Source of the DNA: Streptococcus toyakuensis
GTDB taxonomy: Bacteria; Bacillota; Bacilli; Lactobacillales; Streptococcaceae
Assembly (NCBI RefSeq): GCF_024346585.1
Contig: NZ_AP024523.1
Span: 1,311,001-1,375,000, forward strand
Direction: 5' to 3'
DNA: 64,000 nt
Shown here in pieces: positions 25,961 through 35,505 of the stretch; within the stretch, counting starts at the first letter, position 1; each line of letters opens with the position of its first letter. Below the pieces are notes generated by a model. That model worked only from the letters and a program-made list of their open reading frames with translations, searched no databases and had not been told where the DNA came from. A program made the position numbers and the translations under genes.

Positions 25961-27247
25961 TTAAGCACGAACTGTGACGCTGGTTCCATCTTCCTTATAA
26001 AGATTGATGAGCCCTTCCTTGAGAGCTCGAACCATATCTCCAGCTTGAACAGGTTGTGGAACCTTGATAGTCAATAGTTCCATTGGATTTGGAGCGCGAT
26101 CGATCTTATTTCCTTTAGCATCATGCAAATCTTCGATATAAGTCTCAAAATGACGGAAACCTGGGCCATAAAACTCAACTTGGTCCCCTTCGTTAATGAC
26201 GTTCCGTTGGCGAATGGTTGCTGTTTGTGTCGCATCATCGTAAGAAACCACTTCAGCGACAAACTTATACTCAGGAATTTTACGACGAGCACCAAACAAC
26301 TGCTCATTTTCAGATGGTGTACCATAGTAGAAACCTGTTGCTAATTCACGTTGGGCAACCTTCCACATCTCATCAATCAAGTCTTGCTTGATAGCTTCAA
26401 ACTTCTCTGGACTCTCTAGATAAGCATCAACAGCCGCCTTGTAGCAGTTGGTTACAGTTGAAACATAGTGAATAGACTTCATACGTCCTTCGATTTTTAG
26501 ACTGTCCACACCGTTTTCAATCATATCTGGGATATGGTCAATCATAGACATATCAACGGCAGACATCGAAAATTCTTCTGGAATTTCACCTTTAAGGCTC
26601 TTACGTTCTTGACCAAATGGCATGTCGTAAAGATCGTATTTCCAGCGACAAGACTGTGAACAACCACCACGGTTGGCATCACGCATACTCATATGGTTTG
26701 AAAGAGTACAACGACCAGAGTAAGAAATACACATGGCTCCGTGGACAAAGGCTTCAATCTCAACATCTGTACGTTTGCGAATTTCAGCTAATTCTTCCAT
26801 CGAAACCTCACGCGCCAAAACGACACGAGTTAAGCCCAGTTCTTTCCAGAACTCAAGGGTTTCATAGTTAGTGGCACTTGCTTGGGTAGAGAGGTGGATT
26901 TCAAGACCTGGTGCTTCAGTCGCTGCAATCATAATCAAGGCTGGGTCAGACACGATAACTGCCGCGATTCCGATATCACGTAGTTTACGGAACCACTCAC
27001 CAGCACCAGCCTCATTTCCTTCGTGCATAACCATATTGGCAGCCACATAAACCTTAGCACCATACTTGGCCGCAAACTGGACACCTTCTTCCATCTGTTC
27101 GAAAGTAAAGTTTCCGGCACGGCTACGAAGGCCATAGGCCTGACCACCGATAAAGACAGCATCTGCTCCATATTGAACAGCTACCTTTAGCTTCTCTAAA
27201 GTCCCTGCAGGTGATAAAACCTCTGGACGTTTTAATGTTTTTGTCAT
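25961..27247 (-). CDS. U32 family peptidase (TrhP/YrrO-like)
   Basis: The 428-aa protein of peptidase family U32 has the core PEVLSPAGTLEKLKVAVQYG at the N-terminus. It also shows the cysteine-rich family signature (GRCTLSNHMSMRDANRGGCS followed by QSCRWKYD). Family members YegQ/YrrO act in tRNA wobble uridine hydroxylation (ho5U), others in 23S rRNA; classic peptidase activity is doubtful. The start is moved to ATG 27247, which has AGGAGAAAAC directly upstream. Monocistronic here. The exact modification target is an inference from family knowledge. Confidence 0.88.
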   Translation of the reverse strand: MTKTLKRPEVLSPAGTLEKLKVAVQYGADAVFIGGQAYGLRSRAGNFTFEQMEEGVQFAAKYGAKVYVAANMVMHEGNEAGAGEWFRKLRDIGIAAVIVSDPALIMIAATEAPGLEIHLSTQASATNYETLEFWKELGLTRVVLAREVSMEELAEIRKRTDVEIEAFVHGAMCISYSGRCTLSNHMSMRDANRGGCSQSCRWKYDLYDMPFGQERKSLKGEIPEEFSMSAVDMSMIDHIPDMIENGVDSLKIEGRMKSIHYVSTVTNCYKAAVDAYLESPEKFEAIKQDLIDEMWKVAQRELATGFYYGTPSENEQLFGARRKIPEYKFVAEVVSYDDATQTATIRQRNVINEGDQVEFYGPGFRHFETYIEDLHDAKGNKIDRAPNPMELLTIKVPQPVQAGDMVRALKEGLINLYKEDGTSVTVRA

Positions 27248-27383
27248 GTTTTCTCCTATTTGCAATATAAAAGTTTGACGTTTTTCCTTCTCATTTTATA
27301 GTAAATAAGCCATAAAATCAAGCCTAGACAGATTGTTTTGACAATTCTAATCTTTTAGATTATTAAAGCAAAAAGATTGTCAA

Positions 27384-27410
27384 AGAGAAAAAGCCCACAG
27401 ATGTGAGCCC
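27384..27410 (-). terminator. Terminator of the second adhesin gene
   Basis: AGCCCACA (27392-27399) and TGTGAGCC (27402-27409) pair with G-U allowance; the minus-strand RNA continues into TTTTTC. Confidence 0.7.
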
Positions 27411-27434
27411 TTTTCTAATATAGGTTAGAAAAAA

Positions 27435-29852
27435 CTATTTCTCCACTTCTTTTTTCTTGTGTGCAAGAAATCCAAATCCACTCAAAACTCCTAGAAGTCC
27501 TAAGACTACAAGATTAGCATGATCTTCTGTACCTGTATTAGGCAATTCCTCTCTCTTACTTGCTACAGAAGTCGGAATTTGTGAAGTTTCTTTTGTCGAT
27601 TGTTCAGTTGGTGTCTTTGATTTTGGTACTTCTACCTTTGGTGTCTCAACCTTTGGTGTTTCAACTTTTGGCGTTTCAACCTTTGGTGTTTCAACCTTTG
27701 GTGTTTCAACCTTTGGTGTTTCAACCTTTGGTGTTTCAACCTTTGGTGTTTCAACTTTTGGCGTTTCAACCTTTGGTGCCTCAACCTTTGGTTTCGTACC
27801 GACTGTGATAACTTCTTCTACTGCTTCTTCAGTAATCGTGGTTGGTTCATTCGGTGTTACTGCTCCTGTATTAGGATCCAAGGTATAAGTTATTGTAGTA
27901 GTTGTTTTACCAGCTTTACCAGTTCTTGTTACTTCTCGATAGTCTTTATCTTTTGTATTATCTTCTACATAACGTGTTGTATATGGAGTAGTTGTTTCTA
28001 CAACTTTAGGTTTAGTACCTACTTTAACCACTTTTGGTACCATAGGAGTTTCTTTTTCAGTCGGCTTACCGTCAGTTACAATACCATCAAGTTCATTCAC
28101 AATTTTAGGTGTTGTAGTTACAATTTTACCTTCGCTACCGTTCGATTCAACAATTTCCGTACCATAGTCGATTTTTTTGTCTTCTACATAAGTTGTTGTA
28201 ATTGGAATTTTTGTTTCTGTTTCTACAGGTGGTAAGTTATTCTCATACTTCTGTTTATACACATAGGTAATGACAGTTTCACCTTTCACAATCTCTGTAA
28301 CATCTTGTTTGTCTTGTTCTTTAAAGGTATAACGCTTGTTCTCAAAGTCCAAATCGGTCGGATGAGTTAAAGATACCTCAGAACCTACTTCTTTAAGTTC
28401 AGATTTAACACTAGGTGCAATTTCAACACCTTGTTCGTTTACAAACTTCTGAGTCACTAAACCTTTGTTTTGAACTTCTGTATAAGTAACAGTATGGAAA
28501 GTGCGAGACACACCGTTGATTGCTTTTTCTGTATCTGTCAATTCAACTCTTTGGAGATTTGATGCATAAACAATGCGAGGTGTAAACTGATTACGTTTAT
28601 TAGGAACTACTTTACTAGCAATGTACTCTTTTTGAGAAATTGTATTTTCTCCAAGTAAAGATGTTTCTTGTCTATAAGTGTAATCAGCACCAACTGAACG
28701 TAATTCAAACTCGGATAATTTAGATTTTGGAATATCAGAAGACGTTATAACCCCTTTCCCCTTAAAACCTTGGACATCTAAGAATTTCGCATATAAATCT
28801 TTAATTGGAATAATATTTCCTTGCTAATCCTTATAAGTATAAGTTCGAGTGTAACCAATGAAATCAGTATGATTTTCAGCACGTCGAGTTAAGTTTTTAA
28901 TAATTACATGAGTCTCAACAGGTTTACTGCTAAATGTAGCGTAAAGTTTGGTTTCTTCAGGTAGCGTATACTCAAATTTAGCAGTTGTCTCAATACTACC
29001 GATACCGTAAATACTAGATAAAACACTATCTGAACGAGGTGTGATGGTGTAACTATACACAGTGTTTGGAGTTAGTTCCACAATACGAGCAGGATACCCG
29101 ATATTCACACGATTTGTTTCATATTTATCTGTAATTCCAATTCGATCAGGTACCTTAATAAATGTTTCTGTAACTTCCTCAGTAGTTGGTTTCGATACTG
29201 CATTATACAAACCTTGAGAATCAGTTAAATCCAATTCATTCGCTTTCAAGTAATGAAGTTCCCCATTACTTGATGTAATTGGACTAACTGACGCTTCTTT
29301 CGAGACATCTTCATTAATATCTCGACTATTTACCTGAGAAACTAATCTAGCTTTTACTTTGATATAATTAGCATTAATAAAAGTATTTTTAAACTCATCA
29401 ATCTTAACTCTATCCGCTTTCACTTGTTCTTGTTCAGCTTTTGCAGACTCTAAATCACGAATTTGAGCATCTACTTTTTCTTCAGCAGTTGCGCGTAAAT
29501 GTGTAACCTCAGAAGAACTATTTGCAACACCTACATTTTCAGTGGGTGTTTCTGTAACCTTAACCCCTAAAGCTTTTACTTCTTCAACTTTAGCTTTTAA
29601 CTCGGTTTCTTTTACCGTATGTGTTGTACTCGTTTCATACTCACTTTGAACCACAGTTTCGCTAGGAGGAGTCTGTGCTGCATTAAGAGGTGTACTTGAA
29701 TTTGGTTGTTCGTCAGCGCTTACAATCCCATTTAAAAATAAACTCCCTAAAGCAGTCGTTAGGATAATGCCACTTAACAAACCTAACTTAGTTTTACGGA
29801 GATAGCCATGACCTTTTTCTTGTTTTACTGCTTTATGCAATAGAAACACCAA
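27435..29852 (-). pseudogene. LPXTG adhesin with G5 and MucBP-like modules, interrupted by an in-frame TAG
   Basis: The complete frame is 806 codons. The N-terminus has a GYLRKTKLGLLSGI-type signal peptide ending in VSADE. An unrecognised N-terminal region with a helical segment (about residues 110-170) follows. Then come a MucBP-like segment (KFVNEQGVEIAPSV), two G5-like segments (one is TPYTTRYVEDNTKDKDYREV), a Pro-rich PKVET stalk and the LPNTG sorting signal with HKKKEVEK tail. A TAG at 28824-28826 (TYKD-stop-QGNIIP) stops translation after about 342 codons. The flanking reading is continuous, so the lesion is a point substitution and not an indel. The start is also odd: no ATG or clear Shine-Dalgarno precedes the signal peptide, and TTG/GTG at 29852/29849 or TTG at 29840 are the only candidates. 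The truncated product would be secreted but not anchored. Confidence 0.88.
27631..27792 (-). repeat. 15-bp tandem repeat coding (PKVET)n
   Basis: Nine full 15-bp units lie between 27646 and 27780, with imperfect units on each side. The unit on the plus strand is TCAACCTTTGGTGTT; two copies carry the same paired change (TCAACTTTTGGCGTT). It codes a Pro-Lys-Val-Glu-Thr wall-spanning stalk. The unit length is a multiple of three, so copy changes keep the frame. Confidence 0.95.
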
Positions 29853-30294
29853 CTTTCATTTATTTGTATTGTTAATATTATTACATAATTAACTAAAAAA
29901 GTAAAGGTATCAACTCAAGAATTAAATACAATAAATTTATAAAAACTTCCTAACTACTGTACTAGAATTTTCTAAAATTCAAAAAACAATATCAGAACGG
30001 ATTGATACTGATACAAAACAAAAAAACAAAATGACTCTTTATACATCTATGGTAGGATTCAAGACAGATTATTTATTTCTTAATCGATATATAAAAGGAA
30101 TCCTGATTAAACTGTCTTTAAAACTTAAGAAATCAAGGATATGATAAAAGGAATGGATATCAGTATATCTATTTTTACCATCTCAAAAGTAGATCCAGAG
30201 AATATAACTGTTCTCTTATGATGAGACTTTGGAGGCAACCATTCTGTCTTGTTTTATGAAAGAATAGCTTAACCTTTTACTTAAAATATTCAGC
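29853..30294. other. AT-rich gap without a recognisable gene
   Basis: Between the adhesin start and the guaA terminator I find only short interrupted frames. One is a 36-codon frame from ATG at 30031. Another (around 30140-30270) reads DPENITVLL, two stops, then DFGGNHSVLFYERIA, as if it were a decayed gene end. Neither is similar to anything I know. No RNA gene or repeat was seen. Confidence 0.5.
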
Positions 30295-30324
30295 TAAAAA
30301 AAGAGAGAACGATTTTGTTCTCTC
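30295..30324 (-). terminator. guaA terminator
   Basis: Perfect arms GAGAGAAC (30303-30310) and GTTCTCTC (30317-30324) with a 6-nt loop; seven T follow on the minus strand. Confidence 0.9.
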
Positions 30325-30370
30325 GAAATCCTTATTTTTCATTTACTATAAGAGTAAAGTATTTATAGAT

Positions 30371-31933
30371 TTACTCCCACTCAACTGTTGCAGGTGGTTT
30401 ACTTGTAATATCATAGACGATGCGGTTAACGTGGTCCACTTCGTTTACGATACGTACAGAAATCTTTTGAAGGACATCCCAAGGAATCTTTGCAAAGTCA
30501 GCTGTCATACCATCGATAGAGGTGATAGCACGGATTGCAATCGTGTAGTCATATGTACGACCGTCACCCATAACACCGACTGAACGAACGCCTGTGTTCA
30601 CTGTGAAGTATTGCCAGATATCGCGGTCAAGACCTGCTTTAGCAATTTCCTCACGAAGGATAGCGTCTGATTCACGAACGGTTTCAAGTTTCTCTTCAGT
30701 GATTTCACCCATGACACGGATAGCAAGTCCTGGTCCTGGGAATGGTTGGCGCCATACGATATGGTCTGGCATACCAAGCTCTGTACCAAGGGCACGAACT
30801 TCGTCTTTATAGAGAGTGTTCAATGGTTCGATCAGTTCAAACTGCATGTCTTCTGGAAGACCACCCACGTTGTGGTGTGACTTGATTGTCTGAGCGGTAT
30901 CCGTACCAGACTCGATAACGTCTGTATAAAGAGTTCCTTGAGCAAGGAATTTCACATCTTTGAGCTTGCTTGCTTCGTCATCGAATACATATACAAACTC
31001 ATTACCGATGATTTTACGTTTTTGTTCAGGGTCAGAAACGCCAGCAAGTTTATCAAGGAAACGTTTAGCAGCGTCTGCTTTGACGATATTCAAACCAAAC
31101 TTACCACCAAGCATTTCCATAACTTGATCCGCTTCTCCTTTACGAAGAAGACCGTGGTCTACGAAGATACAGATCAATTGATCGCCAATAGCCTTTTGGA
31201 GAAGAACTCCAACGACAGATGAGTCCACCCCACCTGATAGACCAAGAAGGACACGTTTATCACCGACGGTTTCACGGATTTTTTGGATTTGCATATCGAT
31301 GAAGTTATCCATTGTCCAGTCGCCTTTAGCTTTACAGATGTTAAGAGCAAAGTTACGAAGGATATCATTTCCGTATACAGAATGACGAACTTCTGGGTGG
31401 AATTGGATACCGTAAATGTGTTTATCTGGGTTTTCAATGGCTGCATAAGGGCAGTCAGCTGATGTTCCAGTACGAACAAAGTCAGAAGGAATCTCAGTAA
31501 CCGCATCACCATGGCTCATCAAAACAGTCTGCTCGTCTGGTGTTGATTCAAAAAGAGCTGATGGTGTGTGAGTAAGAGTTGATTGACCATATTCACGATT
31601 TCCAGCATCACCTGCAGGGACAACTTTTCCTCCAAGTTTATGGGTCAATAACTGCATACCATAACAGATTCCCAAAATTGGAATTCCGAGTTCGAAGATT
31701 TCTGGGTCAATATCAAATGAACCATCTTCGTATACAGAGTTTGGACCACCTGATAGGATAATTCCTACAGGATTGATTTCACGAACTTCAGCAGCTGAAA
31801 TTTTATGGCTCTTTAGTTCTGAAAAAACACCAATCTCACGGATACGGCGTGAAATCAGCTGGTTGTATTGGCTACCATAGTCCAATACGATGATTTTTTC
31901 TACATCTTGCAAATCAGTTGAAATGTTGCTCAT
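30371..31933 (-). CDS. guaA: GMP synthase (glutamine-hydrolysing)
   Basis: Converts XMP to GMP using glutamine and ATP in purine synthesis; 520 aa. The class I glutaminase domain has Cys90 (GICYGMQLL) and the His/Glu pair in [11 protein letters not shown]. The ATP pyrophosphatase domain has the PP-loop [11 protein letters not shown] (about residue 233). The C-terminal dimerisation domain ends in KPPATVEWE. The minus-strand promoter TTGGTA-18-TGA-TAGAAT lies about 30-70 nt upstream, divergent from the GntR gene. No purine riboswitch fold is evident in the short leader. Confidence 0.97.
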   Translation of the reverse strand: MSNISTDLQDVEKIIVLDYGSQYNQLISRRIREIGVFSELKSHKISAAEVREINPVGIILSGGPNSVYEDGSFDIDPEIFELGIPILGICYGMQLLTHKLGGKVVPAGDAGNREYGQSTLTHTPSALFESTPDEQTVLMSHGDAVTEIPSDFVRTGTSADCPYAAIENPDKHIYGIQFHPEVRHSVYGNDILRNFALNICKAKGDWTMDNFIDMQIQKIRETVGDKRVLLGLSGGVDSSVVGVLLQKAIGDQLICIFVDHGLLRKGEADQVMEMLGGKFGLNIVKADAAKRFLDKLAGVSDPEQKRKIIGNEFVYVFDDEASKLKDVKFLAQGTLYTDVIESGTDTAQTIKSHHNVGGLPEDMQFELIEPLNTLYKDEVRALGTELGMPDHIVWRQPFPGPGLAIRVMGEITEEKLETVRESDAILREEIAKAGLDRDIWQYFTVNTGVRSVGVMGDGRTYDYTIAIRAITSIDGMTADFAKIPWDVLQKISVRIVNEVDHVNRIVYDITSKPPATVEWE

Positions 31934-32016
31934 CTTTTTCCTTTCTCAAAAGAAATATCTTTTTTTCAATATTCTATCACAAATAAGGGCGAATTACCAA
32001 CTAAACAAGGCGAAGT

Positions 32017-32046
32017 TTGACTTTTTCTAGTTTATTGGGGTACAAT
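32017..32046 (+). promoter_or_regulatory. Promoter of the GntR regulator gene
   Basis: TTGACT (32017-32022), 18-bp spacer, TACAAT (32041-32046). Confidence 0.7.
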
Positions 32047-32075
32047 AGAGAAAAGATAGAAATGAAGTGAAAAAT

Positions 32076-32774
32076 ATGCTACCCGCTTATATGAAAATCC
32101 ATGATCAGATTAAAAAGGATATTGACGAACATCGTTGGGCCATTGGTGAGAGACTTCCCAGTGAAAGAGATTTAGCAGAGCAGTTTGAGGTCAGTCGCAT
32201 GACCCTCCGCCAAGCTATTTCCCTCTTGGTCGAAGAAGGAGTTTTAGAGCGCCGTGTAGGAAGTGGCACCTTTGTATCCAGTACACGTGTACAAGAAAAG
32301 ATGCGAGGGACAACCAGTTTTACTGAAATTGTTAAGTCCCAAGGTAAAGTACCCTCTAGCCAACTCATTTCCTACAGAAAAACCATTCCCAATGAACAGG
32401 AAGTTGCCAAGCTAGGAATTTCTCCAACGGAGAATATTATCCGAATGGAACGGGTTCGCTATGCCGACCAAGTTCCTCTAGTTTATGAAGTTGCTTCTAT
32501 TCCTGAAAAATTCATTAAGGACTTTAAAAAAGAAGAAATCACCAGTCATTTCTTTCAAACTCTGCAAAAACACGGCTACCGTATTGGTAAATCACAGCAG
32601 ACTATTTATGCTCGTCTTGCTAAGGAAAAAATTGCCCACTATTTGGAAGTTGAAAAAGGACATGCTATTCTAGGTTTGACTCAGGTTTCCTACCTAGAAG
32701 ATGGTACTGCATTTGAATACGTAAAAAGTCAGTATGTAGGCGAACGCTTTGAATTTTATCTTGAAAATAATTAG
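32076..32774 (+). CDS. GntR/HutC family transcriptional regulator
   Basis: Winged-helix repressor with a UTRA effector domain, 232 aa from ATG 32076 (a GTG three codons upstream is the alternative). The DNA-binding region reads ERLPSERDLAEQFEVSRMTL (about residues 26-45) and then LLVEEGVLERRVGSGTFVS. The UTRA part includes IIRMERVRYADQVPLVYEV. It is divergent from guaA across 133 nt, but the regulon cannot be read from sequence. HutC members usually sense sugar phosphates or amino acid derivatives. Confidence 0.9.
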   Translation: MLPAYMKIHDQIKKDIDEHRWAIGERLPSERDLAEQFEVSRMTLRQAISLLVEEGVLERRVGSGTFVSSTRVQEKMRGTTSFTEIVKSQGKVPSSQLISYRKTIPNEQEVAKLGISPTENIIRMERVRYADQVPLVYEVASIPEKFIKDFKKEEITSHFFQTLQKHGYRIGKSQQTIYARLAKEKIAHYLEVEKGHAILGLTQVSYLEDGTAFEYVKSQYVGERFEFYLENN

Positions 32775-32784
32775 ATTACCACGC

Positions 32785-32820
32785 AAAAACTCTCTGTCAC
32801 GGACGACAAAGAGTCTTTTT
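32785..32820. terminator. Bidirectional terminator between the GntR and EamA genes
   Basis: ACTCTCTGTC (32789-32798) and GACAAAGAGT (32805-32814), with A and T runs on the outer sides and one mismatch. Confidence 0.8.
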
Positions 32821-33715
32821 ATTTTTCTAAGACTAAATCTTTCAACGAAATCAGAGTTACAGCAAACAATATCATTGCCATGCCAAGAAAATCAATAGGA
32901 TAAAATTGTTCATTCATAATTAGGAAGGCAAAGAAAACTGCCGAAATTGGCTCAATAGAAGCCAACAAGCTTGACTTGACCGGTCCAATCAGACTGGCTC
33001 CTTTTAAGAAGGCTGTATAGGCAAAGACAGTACCGATAAGGATAATGCCCTCAAATGCAAGGAGAAAATCAAGACTAGTTGGGATAGCAGTCTGTAGAAC
33101 CCCTGTAAAAGGAAGGGCGACTAAACCTGCTATGACCATTCCCACACCAATGAGCAAACTGCTCCCCCACTTCTTAATCAAGGCTATGGGCAAAATGATA
33201 TACAGTGCGTAAGTCAGAGCAGAAAAGAGACCCCAGAACAGGCCTGCAGGTGTCATGGATAACTGGTCCAACTGCCCATGAGTTGCAATCAGGAAGGTCC
33301 CTCCAATGGCTAATATGATGGAAACTATCTCTCCCAGTGTCGGTGCCACCTTATCCTTGATACAGCTATAAATCAAAATCCCGACAGGACAAACATACTG
33401 AAGCACCGTCGCGGTTCCTGCATTGGTCTCCTGAATAGCAGTTAGATAGGCAAATTGATTGAGGAAGAGACCAATTAGAGCAAAAATGAGAAGAGACAGT
33501 AAACTCTTTCTATCATTTAAAAAGGCCAGCATTCTATCCTTTGCAGTAGCATAAGTCAAGACCATGAGAATCCCACCAGCGATTAAAAGACGCAAGTTGG
33601 TCAAAACCAGAGCCGAAATTCCGTGTGCCATCAGGTATTGGCCACTCGTTCCTGACAAGCCCCAAGCAATCCCAGCCACAACTGTTAATAGAGTCCCTTT
33701 TAAACTGTTTGACAT
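32819..33715 (-). CDS. EamA/DMT family transporter
   Basis: The 298-aa member of the drug/metabolite transporter superfamily has ten predicted hydrophobic segments in two EamA repeats (one starts with VVAGIAWGLSGTSGQYLMAH, the second with PAGLFWGLFSALTYALYIIL). The start is fixed at ATG 33715 by AAGGAGAGAC; a longer frame would overlap the upstream gene. The Shine-Dalgarno sits 9 nt after the serine hydrolase stop, so both are likely on the cppA transcript. Substrate unknown. Confidence 0.88.
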   Translation of the reverse strand: MSNSLKGTLLTVVAGIAWGLSGTSGQYLMAHGISALVLTNLRLLIAGGILMVLTYATAKDRMLAFLNDRKSLLSLLIFALIGLFLNQFAYLTAIQETNAGTATVLQYVCPVGILIYSCIKDKVAPTLGEIVSIILAIGGTFLIATHGQLDQLSMTPAGLFWGLFSALTYALYIILPIALIKKWGSSLLIGVGMVIAGLVALPFTGVLQTAIPTSLDFLLAFEGIILIGTVFAYTAFLKGASLIGPVKSSLLASIEPISAVFFAFLIMNEQFYPIDFLGMAMILFAVTLISLKDLVLEK

Positions 33716-33723
33716 GTCTCTCC

Positions 33724-34659
33724 TTACTCTTCTTTGCGAATCAAGTCCATCACTTGATTGCGGTCTACAATCCATTGAGCCCTCTCATCCTTTTCATAGG
33801 TACGATTCGATAGGAAAATAGCCGCTTCTTGCTTCTGGCGATTCCACATGATAAAGGTACCTGTATAGCCCGTATGGTCTAGCCAATCTCCTTCCAAATT
33901 CCAGGCCAAAGAACGTTCCTTGTCATCCAAAGGAGAAAAATTTTGACTCAAATCTCTTGCAAAATCATCTGATAAATAGTGTTCTAAAAAGATTTGTAGA
34001 TCCTTTACAGTCGAAAATAAACCAGCACTACCAGCATGTCTGCCCAGGAGACGAGCCTTGGGATCATGTACCACACCTGCCTCGACACCTCTAACTGTTG
34101 GAACAGCAAGCTCAACAGGCCCAAACTGGGTATCCGCCATTCCCCAAGGTTTCCAGACTTGTTCTTGTAAAATCACATCCAAGTCTTGATTAAAGATTCT
34201 TTCCAAGATAAAACCTAACAGCAAAAAATGGACATCCGAATAAAGAAAGGCTGGCTGACTTCGTCTCTTAAGATGAAACATCGCTTCCTTTAATTCAGGT
34301 GCTGTTAAAAGATCACGATTGGGAATAAAAGGATCAAGGTCTGTAGCGTGAGTCAAGAGCTGGCGAATAGTGATGTCTGGATAATCACTCTCTGGTAAAA
34401 AATCTGTTACCGGTCTGTCAATATCTAATTGACCTTTTTCCCACAAGAAGGTAAAAACAGTGCCAACTCCAACAACCTTGCTAACACTGGCTAGGTCGTA
34501 AACTAGTCCTGCCTCAGTATCCAAGCCATGTTCTGGGTCACTATGTCCTACATAGATCTCCGTCCATTGATTGTCCTTAAAATACGCAAAAGAGGCTCCG
34601 GGATAAATCCCTGCCTCGATTTGTTCTTCTATTTTTTTAATAATCTTGGTCCACTTCAT
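33724..34659 (-). CDS. Serine hydrolase, beta-lactamase/PBP4* family
   Basis: The 311-aa class C beta-lactamase-like hydrolase (PF00144) has the catalytic SxxK tetrad SVSK at residues 58-61, a YSDV triad-like motif near 145 and the third motif HTG (DHTGYTGTF). There is no signal peptide, so it is probably intracellular. Members are usually esterases or D-amino-acid peptidases and not penicillin-degrading enzymes. The start codon overlaps the cppA stop by four bases (ATGA). Confidence 0.88.
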   Translation of the reverse strand: MKWTKIIKKIEEQIEAGIYPGASFAYFKDNQWTEIYVGHSDPEHGLDTEAGLVYDLASVSKVVGVGTVFTFLWEKGQLDIDRPVTDFLPESDYPDITIRQLLTHATDLDPFIPNRDLLTAPELKEAMFHLKRRSQPAFLYSDVHFLLLGFILERIFNQDLDVILQEQVWKPWGMADTQFGPVELAVPTVRGVEAGVVHDPKARLLGRHAGSAGLFSTVKDLQIFLEHYLSDDFARDLSQNFSPLDDKERSLAWNLEGDWLDHTGYTGTFIMWNRQKQEAAIFLSNRTYEKDERAQWIVDRNQVMDLIRKEE

Positions 34660-35381
34660 ACTTCTTCAAACCACAATTCAACATTATTTCTATCTTTACC
34701 AAGGAAGAATTTTTCAGACTTAGGAATAAAATATTCTGTAGACTCAAACTTCTGGCGAAGACTTGCTATATCTAGTTCATTGACCAAGAACTTGAGCATA
34801 GATAAGTCCCAAGTAGCCGTATTGTCCACAGTCAAATCTTGACCCTGAGCTGGGATAAAATCAAGTGACACCCCAATTTCAGATACTTCCAAGAAACTTT
34901 CGATATCAGTTGGAAAATGTAATTCCATAGAAATCTCAAATTTACTTAAAGAAATTGACTCCAGATCTGTTTGAAACTCAGGTTTTTCTCCTACTTCTAC
35001 TAGATTTTCTCTGTCATCTTCCGCATGAATCAAAACCAAATCAGCTTCTGGAGAGTAAATTTCAAAAGCGTAGCCATTTTGACCTTTATATAATTGATGA
35101 ATCGAATCCGTTTTAGATAAGAGTCCTTCAATTTCCAAGGGATTTTCCACCTTGATAATCAATCTAGCTAGCTTCTTTCTTCCCTCTACCTTACGGGTAC
35201 GCATGCTGGGAGCTTCTTCTAAAACTAGCCTTTCAAGACCTGTTTGATCCCCTAGTGATAGAAAGGCTGACTCCTCTAACAAGGCCTTCATGCCAAGGGT
35301 TTCAATATAAAATGTTTCATTTAATTTTCTATTATTAACTTTTAAAGTAGGAATAATCCGTACAATTTGATTTACATTCAT
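34656..35381 (-). CDS. cppA: CppA family protein (C3-degrading proteinase homologue)
   Basis: The 241-aa protein matches streptococcal CppA, with its glyoxalase-like N-terminal phrase VNQIVRIIPTLKVNNRKLNE and a C-terminal segment ESTEYFIPKSEKFFLGKDRN. CppA was described as a complement C3-degrading proteinase, but the fold suggests a glyoxalase/bleomycin-resistance-like domain and no protease motif is visible. No signal peptide. The start is set at ATG 35381 (GGAGGAATTT upstream) and not the ATG five codons earlier. Confidence 0.8.
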   Translation of the reverse strand: MNVNQIVRIIPTLKVNNRKLNETFYIETLGMKALLEESAFLSLGDQTGLERLVLEEAPSMRTRKVEGRKKLARLIIKVENPLEIEGLLSKTDSIHQLYKGQNGYAFEIYSPEADLVLIHAEDDRENLVEVGEKPEFQTDLESISLSKFEISMELHFPTDIESFLEVSEIGVSLDFIPAQGQDLTVDNTATWDLSMLKFLVNELDIASLRQKFESTEYFIPKSEKFFLGKDRNNVELWFEEV

Positions 35382-35471
35382 AAATTCCTCCATCACTTTT
35401 TATTTTATAGGATTTTAGAATTTTTTACAAGATATTATGCTCAAATTTACCGATTTTTCGTAAAATTGCAT

Positions 35472-35498
35472 CTAAAAAACCGAGGATTTCCCCGGTTT
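35472..35498 (-). terminator. Terminator of the aquaglyceroporin gene
   Basis: AACCGAGG (35478-35485), loop ATTT, CCCCGGTT (35490-35497), with one G-U in the minus-strand RNA and six T downstream. Confidence 0.85.
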
Positions 35499-35505
35499 CA
35501 ATTTC

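Noticed and set aside
27646..27780. CRISPR-like regular repeats
   Set aside because: The 15-bp units are directly adjacent with no spacers and encode PKVET; it is a coding minisatellite.
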